Shown one piece after another: positions 16,049 through 25,140 of a stretch of 64,000 nucleotides of DNA. The stretch comes from a virus, in the IMG/VR virus record IMGVR_UViG_3300021138_000002, positions 62,001 through 126,000 of that record; one strand, 5' to 3'. The notes under the pieces were generated by a model. It was given only the letters and a program-made list of their open reading frames with translations, had not been told where the DNA came from and ran no database searches. The position numbers were made by a program, and so were the translations under genes. Position 1 is the stretch's first letter; every line of letters begins with the position of its first letter.

Positions 16049-16501
16049 ATGTCGGCAGTGGGGATAAAAATAGAATCAGGAATTACCATGGGGGCCGGTA
16101 TTTCAATCGGCGCAGGCTCGGCACCCGGTCCGGCCCCAGGCGGCTCCAACGGAGTGGTCAGCTTTTCAGAAATGACAGCAACTGGAAATATTGTCCAATG
16201 GATCGAAGCCGGAGCGTCGGGCAACGCCACAATGATCACAAACGGATTTATTCAAACTGCCAACGTGGGTACTCCTGGCATCTACAACGGTGTTGCTATT
16301 GTATCGTTGACAGCCAACAATCAGGCATTCTTCAGCACTTACGGCACAGGAAATAGAACGGCCACATGGAGTGCAGGCAGCACCTATACCAGTCCAATGA
16401 CTGTGAATCTTGCTAACAATTCTGGTAATGCAATAGTATTTTACATGAACAACGTGCCTGCTTTCCCGGCCACATTCATATTCCCAGTAACATTCAGCTA
16501 A
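16049..16501 (+). CDS. Small virion surface protein with glycine-rich N-terminal module
   Basis: A 150-residue protein with AAGGAAAAC as Shine-Dalgarno. Residues 1-32 (GIKIESGITMGAGISIGAGS) repeat the glycine-rich module of the proteins at 13841 and 14985. After a proline-glycine linker comes a beta-rich domain of about 110 residues (FSEMTATGNIVQWIEAG, YNGVAIVSLTANNQAFFSTYG, PMTVNLANNSGNAIVFYMN, FIFPVTF). It is probably a small head or tail decoration. It ends 21 nt before the converging glycosyltransferase gene. Confidence 0.55.
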   Translation: MSAVGIKIESGITMGAGISIGAGSAPGPAPGGSNGVVSFSEMTATGNIVQWIEAGASGNATMITNGFIQTANVGTPGIYNGVAIVSLTANNQAFFSTYGTGNRTATWSAGSTYTSPMTVNLANNSGNAIVFYMNNVPAFPATFIFPVTFS

Positions 16502-16522
16502 AAATCATCTAGGTATATTTGT

Positions 16523-17410
16523 TTAATTGGGCAACAGAAACTGTTGCACCTGCGGCAAATCAAATATCATCTGCGGCAACTGATCGTGTGGAAACGGTCT
16601 CAATACCGAATTGGGATCCCAGGTCAAGCTGGCGCCTTCTCGGAATTGGATACCTCGTTGTACATGAGCCTGGTGTCCGCGATTGGGCCAGTGTGCATAA
16701 CTCCTGCTTTTGGTGGTGATTCTGTCGTCGCCGCCCATCCAGCTAAAATGCCAACCAAATTCGTCAAATATCTTGCCGTCTAAAGTAGGAGCCAAGATCT
16801 CAAACGGCACATGATACTCGCATCTGATTCTGTGCGGAGTGGTCTGTGCTATCAGAGATTTACGACAGATGCTCATGGCCGTGCGCCAGGTAAACGGCCA
16901 GCCCGCAGTTGAATACGGACGCAGATCGGCCCGACCGTAGAGATTGATCAAGGGCAATTTTATCACAGCACCGGGATTGCCCTGTGCCACGTTTAACGCA
17001 AATCCGATATGGTCGGGATTGATGATTTCGTCGCAGTCGCTCATTATGATCCAATCATTGTTGTCAAATTGGTCAATGACTTTTAGTAATCCGTTGCGTT
17101 GATGGCGATCGCGGGCCACAGCTTGTATAGATGCAATGTCTCCGCGATCTTCGGCAAATTGGGCATCAAAATCTTGTCGTTCCATCTGCAAGTTGATGTC
17201 ATCGGCATGGTTAAGCTCGATCACAGTGATTCGTTCTTGCGGCAAGCCCAGTTCCGCAATTAGGTTTTTTACTTGAAATGTCCTGGGCAGGCCAGTGTGA
17301 GTTTTGTCAGCTTCGCAAATCACAAAATGATCTACATGGTCCTGTAGGAGCCGTATTCGTAATTCCAGTAATTCGCGTTCGATAAAATAGGGAAAATAGT
17401 CAACCAGCAT
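16523..17410 (-). CDS. Glycosyltransferase family 17-like protein
   Basis: About 295 residues from the ATG at 17410. An open frame extends 33 codons further upstream, but that part lies inside the preceding gene and lacks family similarity. The start MLVDYFPYFIERELLELRIRLL and the DHFVICEADKTHTG segment are typical of the GT17 family (N-acetylglucosaminyltransferase type). The DxD-like metal site is SDCDE with D125 and D127. A later WHFSWMGG motif fits as well. The ATG overlaps the stop of the TPR glycosyltransferase (TGATG). It probably transfers a sugar to a phage or host acceptor. The acceptor is unknown. Confidence 0.75.
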   Translation of the reverse strand: MLVDYFPYFIERELLELRIRLLQDHVDHFVICEADKTHTGLPRTFQVKNLIAELGLPQERITVIELNHADDINLQMERQDFDAQFAEDRGDIASIQAVARDRHQRNGLLKVIDQFDNNDWIIMSDCDEIINPDHIGFALNVAQGNPGAVIKLPLINLYGRADLRPYSTAGWPFTWRTAMSICRKSLIAQTTPHRIRCEYHVPFEILAPTLDGKIFDEFGWHFSWMGGDDRITTKSRSYAHWPNRGHQAHVQRGIQFREGASLTWDPNSVLRPFPHDQLPQMIFDLPQVQQFLLPN

Positions 17411-18558
17411 CAGACCTTGAACCAACTGAGATATTGATGTATCTTGTCGGTCACTGTGGCCCAGTCGCCCATTTTGGGCTGTCTGAACAGTCTTGCTGTG
17501 CTGTACCACGGACTGCTATCTCTATTCAACAACCAGCGCCAATCCAGGGCAAACCAGCTGAGCATGACCCAGGTTGGACGGCCTAATGCTCCAGATAAGT
17601 GTGCGACCGCAGTGTCCACAGCCAAGACCACATCGCAATGATGTATCAAGGCAGCACTGTCAGCAAAACTTTGTACTGATCCTGGATAGCAGGCCACGCC
17701 TGCTGCCATCAATGCGTCATTTTCTTCTTGGGTGCAATCAACCTGTAGATTGATCCATTCGTAATTGGGATTGCGTTTTATCAAAGCCAGCATGTCAGCG
17801 AACGGCATGCCCTTGTGTCTGTTGATCCAGGTATCTCTGCGTCCTGACCAACAAAAGCCCACACGTAATCGACGTTTCAATCCCAGACGATCTTGCCAGG
17901 TACGGACGCGACCTGCATCGGCTGCAAGATAATACTGCATGTGACCAAGATTTTCCAAGGTAGTGCCAATCACACCCGGAATGCTCATGATCGGAATCCA
18001 GTAATCAAATCCCACTGGAGTTTCTTCGTAAGGAATCAGTCTGGCAATAGTTTTGGAATTTTCAAGCAACGGAATCAGGCTGGCATTAACATGTACCCAA
18101 ACCTGAGCACCGCGTTGGGCCAAGTCTCCCACAAAGCGTATAAATTGTATGTTGTCCCCGTGACCTTGCTCGCCCACGACCAATATGGTCTTGCCTTGCA
18201 GATCCTGTCCAGTCCATCTGGGCTGTTCGTATTTGGGCAGGAGGCCGTTTAGATGTTCGTATTGCCAGCGGTATTCGTACTGTTTCCAACCATTGGCATA
18301 GTCGCCCATCAAGAGCCAGGCCACGGCCAGATTGAACCGGGCTGTGATATTGGCCGGATCCAGCTGTATGGCTCGTTGCAAAAATGGCACAGCCGCTTCG
18401 GGCTCGGCACACTCTCTCAGCACATTACCGTAGTTGTTGAAGGCAGCCGCACAGTTTCTGTCCTGGGCGATAGCTTGCACATAACAGGCCAAGGCCTGTT
18501 CGGGATTGTTTTGTTCTCTATGGGCATTGCCCTGGGCGATCAGTTCGTTTACGTTCAT
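17410..18558 (-). CDS. TPR protein with GT9/GT41-like glycosyltransferase domain
   Basis: About 382 residues from the ATG at 18558, chosen because a TAAATA box lies 6 nt upstream. Residues about 1-110 are TPR repeats (ELIAQGNAHREQNNPEQALACYVQAI, AAFNNYGNVLRECAEPEAAVPFLQRAI, ARFNLAVAWLLMGDYANGWKQYEYRW). Residues about 125-380 form a GT-B fold: ILVVGEQGHGDNIQFIRF, VGFCWSGR, and near the end DVVLAVDTAVAHLSGALGRPTWVML, the nucleotide-sugar binding region of ADP-heptose and O-GlcNAc transferase-like enzymes. TPR plus this domain suggests transfer to a protein. It is cotranscribed with the GT17 gene. Confidence 0.8.
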   Translation of the reverse strand: MNVNELIAQGNAHREQNNPEQALACYVQAIAQDRNCAAAFNNYGNVLRECAEPEAAVPFLQRAIQLDPANITARFNLAVAWLLMGDYANGWKQYEYRWQYEHLNGLLPKYEQPRWTGQDLQGKTILVVGEQGHGDNIQFIRFVGDLAQRGAQVWVHVNASLIPLLENSKTIARLIPYEETPVGFDYWIPIMSIPGVIGTTLENLGHMQYYLAADAGRVRTWQDRLGLKRRLRVGFCWSGRRDTWINRHKGMPFADMLALIKRNPNYEWINLQVDCTQEENDALMAAGVACYPGSVQSFADSAALIHHCDVVLAVDTAVAHLSGALGRPTWVMLSWFALDWRWLLNRDSSPWYSTARLFRQPKMGDWATVTDKIHQYLSWFKV

Positions 18559-18563
18559 GGCAA

Positions 18564-18571
18564 TATTTAAT
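18564..18571 (-). promoter_or_regulatory. Late promoter box (ATTAAATA) for glycosyltransferase pair
   Basis: Minus-strand TAAATA (18569-18564) ends 6 nt before the ATG at 18558. No Shine-Dalgarno lies in between. It lies 32 nt from the divergent plus-strand box at 18604. Confidence 0.55.
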
Positions 18572-18603
18572 TGGGTGTCAGTCCTGGTAAAATATTTTGA
18601 CGC

Positions 18604-18611
18604 CATAAATA
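18604..18611 (+). promoter_or_regulatory. Late promoter box (CATAAATA) with long leader
   Basis: The box lies 94 nt before the ATG at 18705, the longest leader among the late genes here. The leader contains CGCAATGGTGCG, a small hairpin (CGCA/TGCG), and ends in a strong AAGGAG. Confidence 0.6.
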
Positions 18612-18704
18612 CTAATCAACGCAATGGTGCGTTTTATGCTGGTCGGGAAACCCAACAGCGTAGCAGAATAGAACCTGCATTGGACTTCTTTAAGGAGAAA
18701 ACAA

Positions 18705-19664
18705 ATGGGTCGTCCGTTAAAAATTAAAAAATCCACAACCAAGGATATTGGTTTTAATGACTTTGGTAATGTAGAAGTGCCTGTAATTCCGGTTGGCATA
18801 ACAAGCACAGAATTTTTGGGTGTGGTAGGTGGTGCCAATACTGGCATCGCAACTTCCAGCTATCCAGTAGTGCAAATCACAGCCAACGTGAATGGTCAGC
18901 AGGGCAGTGCTTACATCATTACACAAAAAGGTCAAACCAAATACTTGGTGGCCGGCGAAGATTCAGTTTACGCCAACAGTCTCACACAAGGTTTCAGCTA
19001 TCAAATCACCAATTTAGGTACAGGCACAAACTGGACACAGTTAGGCGCTGGTATCAACCCACAAGTGGGACAAGTTTTCACCTGTACTCTCCCAATTGGG
19101 TCCGGCACCGGAAACGGCACAGCCAGCGATTGCGGACAGTGCACCTTGGTAACCAGCGGCACACTTAGCTCTGGTCAAATGAACATGGTATTCAATGCCA
19201 ATGGTGGATCAGCTTACGCCAGCCGTCTCACAAACAAGTACATCTGGGATGCCTCAAATACTCGCTATGCTGTAAACTTCTTTGTGGCAGGTACCAATAC
19301 TCCGCTTGCTTTGGCCAACGTCACCATCACCGGCAACGCAGGCACATTCACTTGTTCTAACACCAATATTGGTCTAGGCGAATTGATCACAGTCACTGGC
19401 ACATTGAGCAACGTGGCCACTGGCACAATCTCTGGTTACAGCAACCCAACCACTTATTATGTGATCAACACTAACGGCGTCAATACCTTTACTTTGAGTA
19501 CCACAGAAGGCGGTGCCAATATCACTACTGGCACTGGTAATACTACTGGATTGACATTCAACACCATAAGTTCAACCACATTCAAGTCTGGAGCAGATCC
19601 GGTAACTTGGACCAATGGTACTGGCAATTTGATCCTGGCACAGGTTCAGAATTACACATCATAA
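18705..19664 (+). CDS. Structural protein with MGRPLKIKKS N-terminus
   Basis: A 319-residue protein with a strong AAGGAG Shine-Dalgarno. The basic N-terminus MGRPLKIKKSTTKDIGFNDFG is followed by a long beta-rich sequence dominated by G, T, N, S and V (for example VTITGNAGTFTCSNTNIGLGELITVTGTL). There is no transmembrane segment and no catalytic motif. Such composition is typical of virion surface proteins. It is flanked by a late promoter and a strong terminator, so it is a single-gene transcription unit with a long leader, which suggests high expression. It could be a head decoration or a fibre. I cannot name a family. Confidence 0.6.
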   Translation: MGRPLKIKKSTTKDIGFNDFGNVEVPVIPVGITSTEFLGVVGGANTGIATSSYPVVQITANVNGQQGSAYIITQKGQTKYLVAGEDSVYANSLTQGFSYQITNLGTGTNWTQLGAGINPQVGQVFTCTLPIGSGTGNGTASDCGQCTLVTSGTLSSGQMNMVFNANGGSAYASRLTNKYIWDASNTRYAVNFFVAGTNTPLALANVTITGNAGTFTCSNTNIGLGELITVTGTLSNVATGTISGYSNPTTYYVINTNGVNTFTLSTTEGGANITTGTGNTTGLTFNTISSTTFKSGADPVTWTNGTGNLILAQVQNYTS

Positions 19665-19680
19665 CGCAGTTTTGTGTGGA

Positions 19681-19707
19681 AAAAACCCGTACCTGTTACG
19701 GGTTTTT
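19681..19707 (+). terminator. Rho-independent terminator
   Basis: AAAAACCCGTA and TACGGGTTTTT form an 11-bp stem with a CCTGT loop, 17 nt after the stop codon, ending in five T within the 3' arm. Confidence 0.85.
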
Positions 19708-19753
19708 AAATGAGTCAAAATTCTAAACACAGTCCCGGTTTTATGCGGGCACT

Positions 19754-19761
19754 GGTAAATA
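19754..19761 (+). promoter_or_regulatory. Late promoter box (GGTAAATA)
   Basis: The box lies 21 nt before the GTG start at 19782, with AGGAG in the leader. Confidence 0.65.
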
Positions 19762-19781
19762 TATCATAATAGGAGAAAACC

Positions 19782-22700
19782 GTGGCCGTCACAAGAATAA
19801 AAAATAACCAGATCACTGATGCATCAGCTGGCAATACCCAACTTGGTATCAATGCAAATACCAAAGTACAAGATTATAGCGTAACTTCAGTCAAGTTAGC
19901 TAACAATATTACCTATGGTTCAGACCTTACCATTTCGGGTAACCTAAGCGTAACTGGTACAACCACAGCGGTTGATACCACATATACCAACATACAAGAT
20001 CCCCTGATCGTATTAGCAGACGGACAGACTAGTGGTAGCCCGGCCGTGGACATCGGCTATATCGGTCTACGTGGAAACCAAGCCAATATTGCTCTTATCT
20101 GGAATGAGGCCAACAGCACTTTTGCTGCTACCTATACCAACAGCGGTGTGAACGATAACACCGTTGTTGCGATCAACAGCTATGCCGACTTCAAGGCCAA
20201 CAATGTAAACACTGTGACTGATGTTTCAGCAGGCGGTAACGTATCGGGTGGCAATGTCTCTGCCACAACTGATGTATCAGCTGGTGGCAATGTAGCAGGT
20301 GGCAATGTGACTGCTACTACCAATGTGAGTGCTGGCGGAAACGTTTTGGCCAATACTGATGTTTCGGCTGGCGGTAACGTAGTTGGTGGCAATGTAAATG
20401 TAACTACCAACGTAAGTGCTGGTGGCAACATCTACGGTGCAAATTTTGCAACAACAGGATCGGGTGGCAATATCACTGGTGCCAATGTTATTTCTGCAAC
20501 TACAGTGACCACTACTGGTGATGTCAGTGCAGGTGGCAATGTTGTAACTGGTGCCAATGTCAGCGTAGGCGGAAACGTTTCAGTTGCTGGCAATATTACT
20601 GCGGTAGGCAACATTGGTGCTGGTCAGTACCTGTTTGGTGATGGTTATTATATCAGCAACATCAACTCAGGCAATATTGCAGCCAGTAAAATTGTAAACG
20701 GCGGTAGCTTTGCTAATATAGCCACAACTGACGGCAACTTGGTAGTTGCCATTGGTAACGCTTCGAGCACAGTGGCCACATTCTATGACACTGGTATCAA
20801 CACCAACGGCAATCTCAGTGCCAGTGGTAATATACTAGCCGGGGCTGACATAAGTGCTGGTGGTAACGTAACTGCAACTACCAATATCTCAGCCGGTAGC
20901 AATGTTTTGGCCAATACCGATGTTTCAGCAGGCGGTAATGTGTTAGGTGGCAACGTAACTGCCACTACCAATGTTTCAGCTGGTAGCAATGTTCTTGCTA
21001 ACACAGACGTTTCGGCTGGTGGTAACGTAATTGGTGGCAATGTAACTGCAACTACTAATGTTTCAGCTGGTAGCAACGTTTTAGCAAATACTGATGTAAG
21101 TGCTGGCGGTAATGTAATTGGTGGTAACGTAACTGCAACTACCAATGTTTCAGCTGGTAGCAATGTTCTTGCCAACACAGATGTAAGTGCTGGCGGTAAT
21201 GTAATTGGTGGTAACGTAATCGCAACTACCACCGTGAGTGCTGGCACCAATGTAATTTCTGGACAAGATATCAGTGCAGGCGGCAATGTATTGGCCTACA
21301 ACAGTGTTTCTGCTAACGGAAATATAGCAGGTGACAATGTAATTGCTGGCACTACCATTTCATCAGGCGGAAATGTATTGGTTTATGGTTTGGTGACAGC
21401 TGGTGGCAACATACAGTCCAATCAAAATGTACAGGCTTTCCAGGATGTCAGTGCCGGTGGTAACATAATTGCAAATTACAACGTAACTGCTACAGGCAAC
21501 GTAACTGGTGGTAACGTAAATGCGGTTGGTATAGGTGCAGTAGTAAGTGCAGACGGCAACGTGGTTGGTGGCAACATAGTCACTCAAGGCACTATCACAG
21601 CCACAGGTACATTGGAAGCTGGCAACATAGTCACCGGCGGATATGTAACTGCCACAGGTAACGTACAAGCCGGCAATATCAACACAGCAGGCGACGTAAG
21701 CGCCACAGCCAATGTCAACAGCGGCAACGTAAACAGTGGCACTATCAGTGCCACAGGTGCGATATATGGTGCCAACATCAACAGCAACTATCTCTACAGT
21801 GCCAACAGCAGTTTGGTTATCAGTGCAGTAGGTACCAATAGCGGTATCAGCATATTCACCAACGGCTCGGGCAACATTGGTGTGGGCAATGCCTATATCA
21901 ACAACTTGGCTGATCCACAGCAGAATCAAGATGCGGCTACCAAGTTCTATGTTGACAGCGTGGCACAAGGTTTAGCAGTAAAAGCTTCTGTGAGTGTGAG
22001 TGAAGTTTCCACATTGGCCAACGTGACCAACGTGACCAACGTGACTTACAACAACGGCACGTCCGGAGTTGGTGCCACATTGACCATAACCAGTACAGCT
22101 CAAATCAGTTTAGACGGAGTTAATCTCAGTACATTGCCGGCCAATGCCAGAGTATTGATACAGAACGAAACCGGATCCGGTGCTGGCGATACCAATGCTG
22201 CCTGGAACGGTATCTATTACATATCAACCAATACTCCAACCAACACTGTGCTCACACGTAGCTTGGATATGAATCAACCGAGCGAATTCTACGGTGCATT
22301 TACCTTTGTTGAAGACGGTACTGTGTACAAGGCCTCGGGTTGGGTATGTACCAATACTGCTGAGGCTAGCCCGATCACGATCGGTACCACAGCAGTTACT
22401 TGGAGCCAGTTCTCGGGTGCAGGTGCTTACACACAAGGCAACGGTATCGCGATTACAGGCACAATCATCAGCACCAGAATCAACACTGGCAATTTAGAGT
22501 ATGATGGTAGCGGAAACCTACAAGTATCCAGCTATGCCAATTTGACTTATCCAAATATTGGATCAGCAACTGGTACCACATTGAGCTTGACCGGTAATTT
22601 GGTTGCCAGTGCGATTGGCTCAACCGACAGCATGAGTGCTGCAGGCAATGTTTATGCAGGCAATATCAGTACAAGTGGCACTGTAGTTGCGGTAGCCAAC

Positions 22701-25061
22701 ATAACTGGTGGCAACTTGTTGACCGGCAACGTGGTCAGTGCAACTGGTAACGTAACAGGTGGCAATTTGATCACTGCAGGTTATGTTTCTGCTACTGGCA
22801 ATTTGTACGGTGGTAACCTCAGCTTGTCAGGCAACGTACTCAGCGATATCAACATGTTGGGCAACATCACTGCAGGTGGATATATCACCGCAGTTGGCAA
22901 CGTGTCAGCTGGCAATGTAAACACTGGCATAGTATCAGCTAGCGGTAACATATATTCAGCCAATATATTTGCCACAGGCGCTATTATTCCTACCACAGAC
23001 AACACATTTACACTGGGTAACTCAACCAACAGTTGGCAAAGCCTGTATGTTAGCGGAAGCACCATTTACTTGGGCAACATCCAACTCAAACAAACCGCGG
23101 CAAATACCCTTAGCGTGGTAGCCAGCGATGGTACTACACCAGCCAGCTTGTCTATCAACAGTATCAGTGCCAGTGGAAATATCACTGCTAATGGAAACAT
23201 GAGTGCCGGCGGCAATGTATGGTCTTCGGCAGACGTCAGCGCCACAGGCAATGTGTACGGCAACAATCTTTCAGCAGTCAGCAATGTAGCAGGTGGCAAT
23301 ATAGTTGCAACTACCGATGTAAGTGCTGGTGGTAATGTTTTAGCCAATACCGACCTAAGTGCTGGCGGCAATGTTGTGGGTGGCAATGTAAACGTAACTA
23401 CCAACGTAAGTGCTGGTGGTAACGTCTATGGTGCCAATTTTGCAACAACGGGCCCAAGTGGCAACATTACTGGTGCCAATGTTATTTCTGCAACCACATT
23501 CACTGCCAGCGGCAATGTCACTGCCAACAATGTAACAGTTGGAAACATAGTGAGTGCAGTTGGCAATATTGTTACTAGCAACTACTTTGTGGGCGATGGT
23601 TACTACATCAGCAACATCAACGCCGGCAACGTGGCCACAACCAAAATCTTTAACGGCAACAGCTATGCCAACGTAACTGCCAGCAACGGCAACGTCACAA
23701 TTGGTGTAAACAGCAATTTGGTAGCCACATTCTATGACACTGGTATCAGTTCAACTGGCAATGTAAACGTTGACGGATTAACTATTGCAGTAGGTCAGAG
23801 TTTGATTGGTACCACAGCCAATGCCAATATTACCATAACACCAAACGGATCGGGCGTACTTGCAGTACAAAGTTCCAGCAACGTTGGTATAGTTGTAAGT
23901 ACAACTAGTGCTAATTTAAAAAATCAAATTAGAGTGCAGACTGTTGGAACCACCCTGGGCGGAAGCGGCGGCGGAGCATTTGTTGGAACTTATGTACTAG
24001 GTAACGGCACACCAACACAAAGTCAAAATCGTTTGGTAACCATTGTTGGTGAAGGATCTGAAGACGGCACAACTGCCGGCCCAAGTGCTGCAACCAAGAT
24101 CACGTTGGATGCTGCAGCCGATTGGTCAACAGGAAACACACCGGCTCACATCAGTTTTTGGACCACACCAAGTGGAAGCAACGTCAGTGTTGAATCAGTA
24201 CGAGCCGAATCCAACGGCGATTTGAGTATTTTTAATGGTAACTTGAATGCAGCCAACGGTAACGTTTACACAACCAGTGTCAGCGCCAGCGGTTCGATTG
24301 TGGCAGACGCCAATATCACCGGTGGTAATATATACACTGGCGGCGAAATCAGTTCAACTGGTAACGTCACATCTGGCACATTCTTCTATGTTGATCCTGT
24401 AGACAGCACTGTGTTGATCGGCAACAGCTCGATCGTGGCCTGTTCTGTATTGAGTTTGAACACCACAACCAGCTTTGTAGTTCCAGTTGGTAACACAGCA
24501 CAACGTCCAAGTTCAACTTACACTGGTATGGTTCGTTTCAATACCAGCCAAAACAACTTGGAAGTGTACGACAACGCACAATGGAGCCCAGTTGGTTCAA
24601 CCACATACACTGTGATTGCTGACGAACAGTTCAACGGCGACGGTGCTACTGTGGCCTTTACATTGGGTAGCACACAAACTACCAACAGTTGTATTGTAAG
24701 CATCAACGGTGTGGTACAGATCCCAACATTGGCTTATGCTGTGTCAGGAACTTACCCAACTTGTGTGTTGACATTCACAGAAGCTCCAGAACTTGGTGAC
24801 GTAATTGATGTAAGAGAAATCACAACCACAGTGACCTTGACCGAATTGGCCAGCCAAAGCGGTAATGCAACTGTAACTGTAAGCAACACCAGCGCCGAAG
24901 TTGACATCAAGGGTAACTTGGTAACCACAGTTAATAGCTCAGCTCCAACCCTGTCGACCAACCAGACCTTGAGCTTCCAGCTAGTATCAAATACCAGCTT
25001 GAAGATCTTGGTACGCGGCAGCGACGGTGTAACAAGAAGCGCCACATTGACCCTGAGCTAA
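19782..25061 (+). CDS. Giant repetitive tail fibre protein
   Basis: A 1759-residue protein with a GTG start preceded by AGGAG. The N-terminus (AVTRIKNNQITDASAGNTQLG, then SDLTISGNLSVTGTTTAVDTTYTNIQDPLIVLADG) is the standard fibre start of aquatic T4-like phages. Residues about 145-650 and 940-1420 are short repeats of SAGGNVxGGNVxATT type, probably a beta-helix or trimeric beta-prism. Residues about 720-900 are a non-repetitive domain (LADPQQNQDAATKFYVDSVAQGL, then NGIYYIS). The end (RPSSTYTGMVRFNTSQNNLEVYDNAQW, then FNGDGATVAFTLGSTQTTNSCIVSINGVVQIP) is a typical C-terminal fibre domain. It is probably a host-recognition fibre. Its own promoter and terminator flank it. Confidence 0.8.
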   Translation: MAVTRIKNNQITDASAGNTQLGINANTKVQDYSVTSVKLANNITYGSDLTISGNLSVTGTTTAVDTTYTNIQDPLIVLADGQTSGSPAVDIGYIGLRGNQANIALIWNEANSTFAATYTNSGVNDNTVVAINSYADFKANNVNTVTDVSAGGNVSGGNVSATTDVSAGGNVAGGNVTATTNVSAGGNVLANTDVSAGGNVVGGNVNVTTNVSAGGNIYGANFATTGSGGNITGANVISATTVTTTGDVSAGGNVVTGANVSVGGNVSVAGNITAVGNIGAGQYLFGDGYYISNINSGNIAASKIVNGGSFANIATTDGNLVVAIGNASSTVATFYDTGINTNGNLSASGNILAGADISAGGNVTATTNISAGSNVLANTDVSAGGNVLGGNVTATTNVSAGSNVLANTDVSAGGNVIGGNVTATTNVSAGSNVLANTDVSAGGNVIGGNVTATTNVSAGSNVLANTDVSAGGNVIGGNVIATTTVSAGTNVISGQDISAGGNVLAYNSVSANGNIAGDNVIAGTTISSGGNVLVYGLVTAGGNIQSNQNVQAFQDVSAGGNIIANYNVTATGNVTGGNVNAVGIGAVVSADGNVVGGNIVTQGTITATGTLEAGNIVTGGYVTATGNVQAGNINTAGDVSATANVNSGNVNSGTISATGAIYGANINSNYLYSANSSLVISAVGTNSGISIFTNGSGNIGVGNAYINNLADPQQNQDAATKFYVDSVAQGLAVKASVSVSEVSTLANVTNVTNVTYNNGTSGVGATLTITSTAQISLDGVNLSTLPANARVLIQNETGSGAGDTNAAWNGIYYISTNTPTNTVLTRSLDMNQPSEFYGAFTFVEDGTVYKASGWVCTNTAEASPITIGTTAVTWSQFSGAGAYTQGNGIAITGTIISTRINTGNLEYDGSGNLQVSSYANLTYPNIGSATGTTLSLTGNLVASAIGSTDSMSAAGNVYAGNISTSGTVVAVANITGGNLLTGNVVSATGNVTGGNLITAGYVSATGNLYGGNLSLSGNVLSDINMLGNITAGGYITAVGNVSAGNVNTGIVSASGNIYSANIFATGAIIPTTDNTFTLGNSTNSWQSLYVSGSTIYLGNIQLKQTAANTLSVVASDGTTPASLSINSISASGNITANGNMSAGGNVWSSADVSATGNVYGNNLSAVSNVAGGNIVATTDVSAGGNVLANTDLSAGGNVVGGNVNVTTNVSAGGNVYGANFATTGPSGNITGANVISATTFTASGNVTANNVTVGNIVSAVGNIVTSNYFVGDGYYISNINAGNVATTKIFNGNSYANVTASNGNVTIGVNSNLVATFYDTGISSTGNVNVDGLTIAVGQSLIGTTANANITITPNGSGVLAVQSSSNVGIVVSTTSANLKNQIRVQTVGTTLGGSGGGAFVGTYVLGNGTPTQSQNRLVTIVGEGSEDGTTAGPSAATKITLDAAADWSTGNTPAHISFWTTPSGSNVSVESVRAESNGDLSIFNGNLNAANGNVYTTSVSASGSIVADANITGGNIYTGGEISSTGNVTSGTFFYVDPVDSTVLIGNSSIVACSVLSLNTTTSFVVPVGNTAQRPSSTYTGMVRFNTSQNNLEVYDNAQWSPVGSTTYTVIADEQFNGDGATVAFTLGSTQTTNSCIVSINGVVQIPTLAYAVSGTYPTCVLTFTEAPELGDVIDVREITTTVTLTELASQSGNATVTVSNTSAEVDIKGNLVTTVNSSAPTLSTNQTLSFQLVSNTSLKILVRGSDGVTRSATLTLS
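20919..21266 (+). repeat. Tandem 87-bp repeat inside the fibre gene
   Basis: Four units start at 20919, 21006, 21093 and 21180, exactly 87 nt (29 codons) apart. Each encodes DVSAGGNVIGGNVTATTNVS-type text, the last unit being more diverged. The period is a multiple of 3, so copy number can change without loss of frame. Confidence 0.85.
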
Positions 25062-25077
25062 AAACTATAGGGTTTAG

Positions 25078-25110
25078 AAAAAATAGGACTCTCCGGAGTT
25101 CTATTTTTTT
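25078..25110 (+). terminator. Rho-independent terminator
   Basis: A 14-bp stem (AAAAAATAG plus GACTC with GAGTT plus CTATTTTTT, one G-T pair) with a TCCG loop and a T7 run, 16 nt after the fibre stop. Confidence 0.9.
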
Positions 25111-25111
25111 G

Positions 25112-25119
25112 GCTAAATA
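25112..25119 (+). promoter_or_regulatory. Late promoter box (GCTAAATA)
   Basis: The box follows the terminator directly and lies 22 nt before the ATG at 25141. The leader has GGATAGG. Confidence 0.6.
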
Positions 25120-25140
25120 TACAATAGGATAGGTAAAAAA

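Noticed and set aside
16523-17509. Longer start for the GT17-like protein
   Set aside because: The extra 33 codons lie in the TPR glycosyltransferase gene and do not resemble the family. ATG 17410 overlaps the upstream stop in a coupled arrangement.
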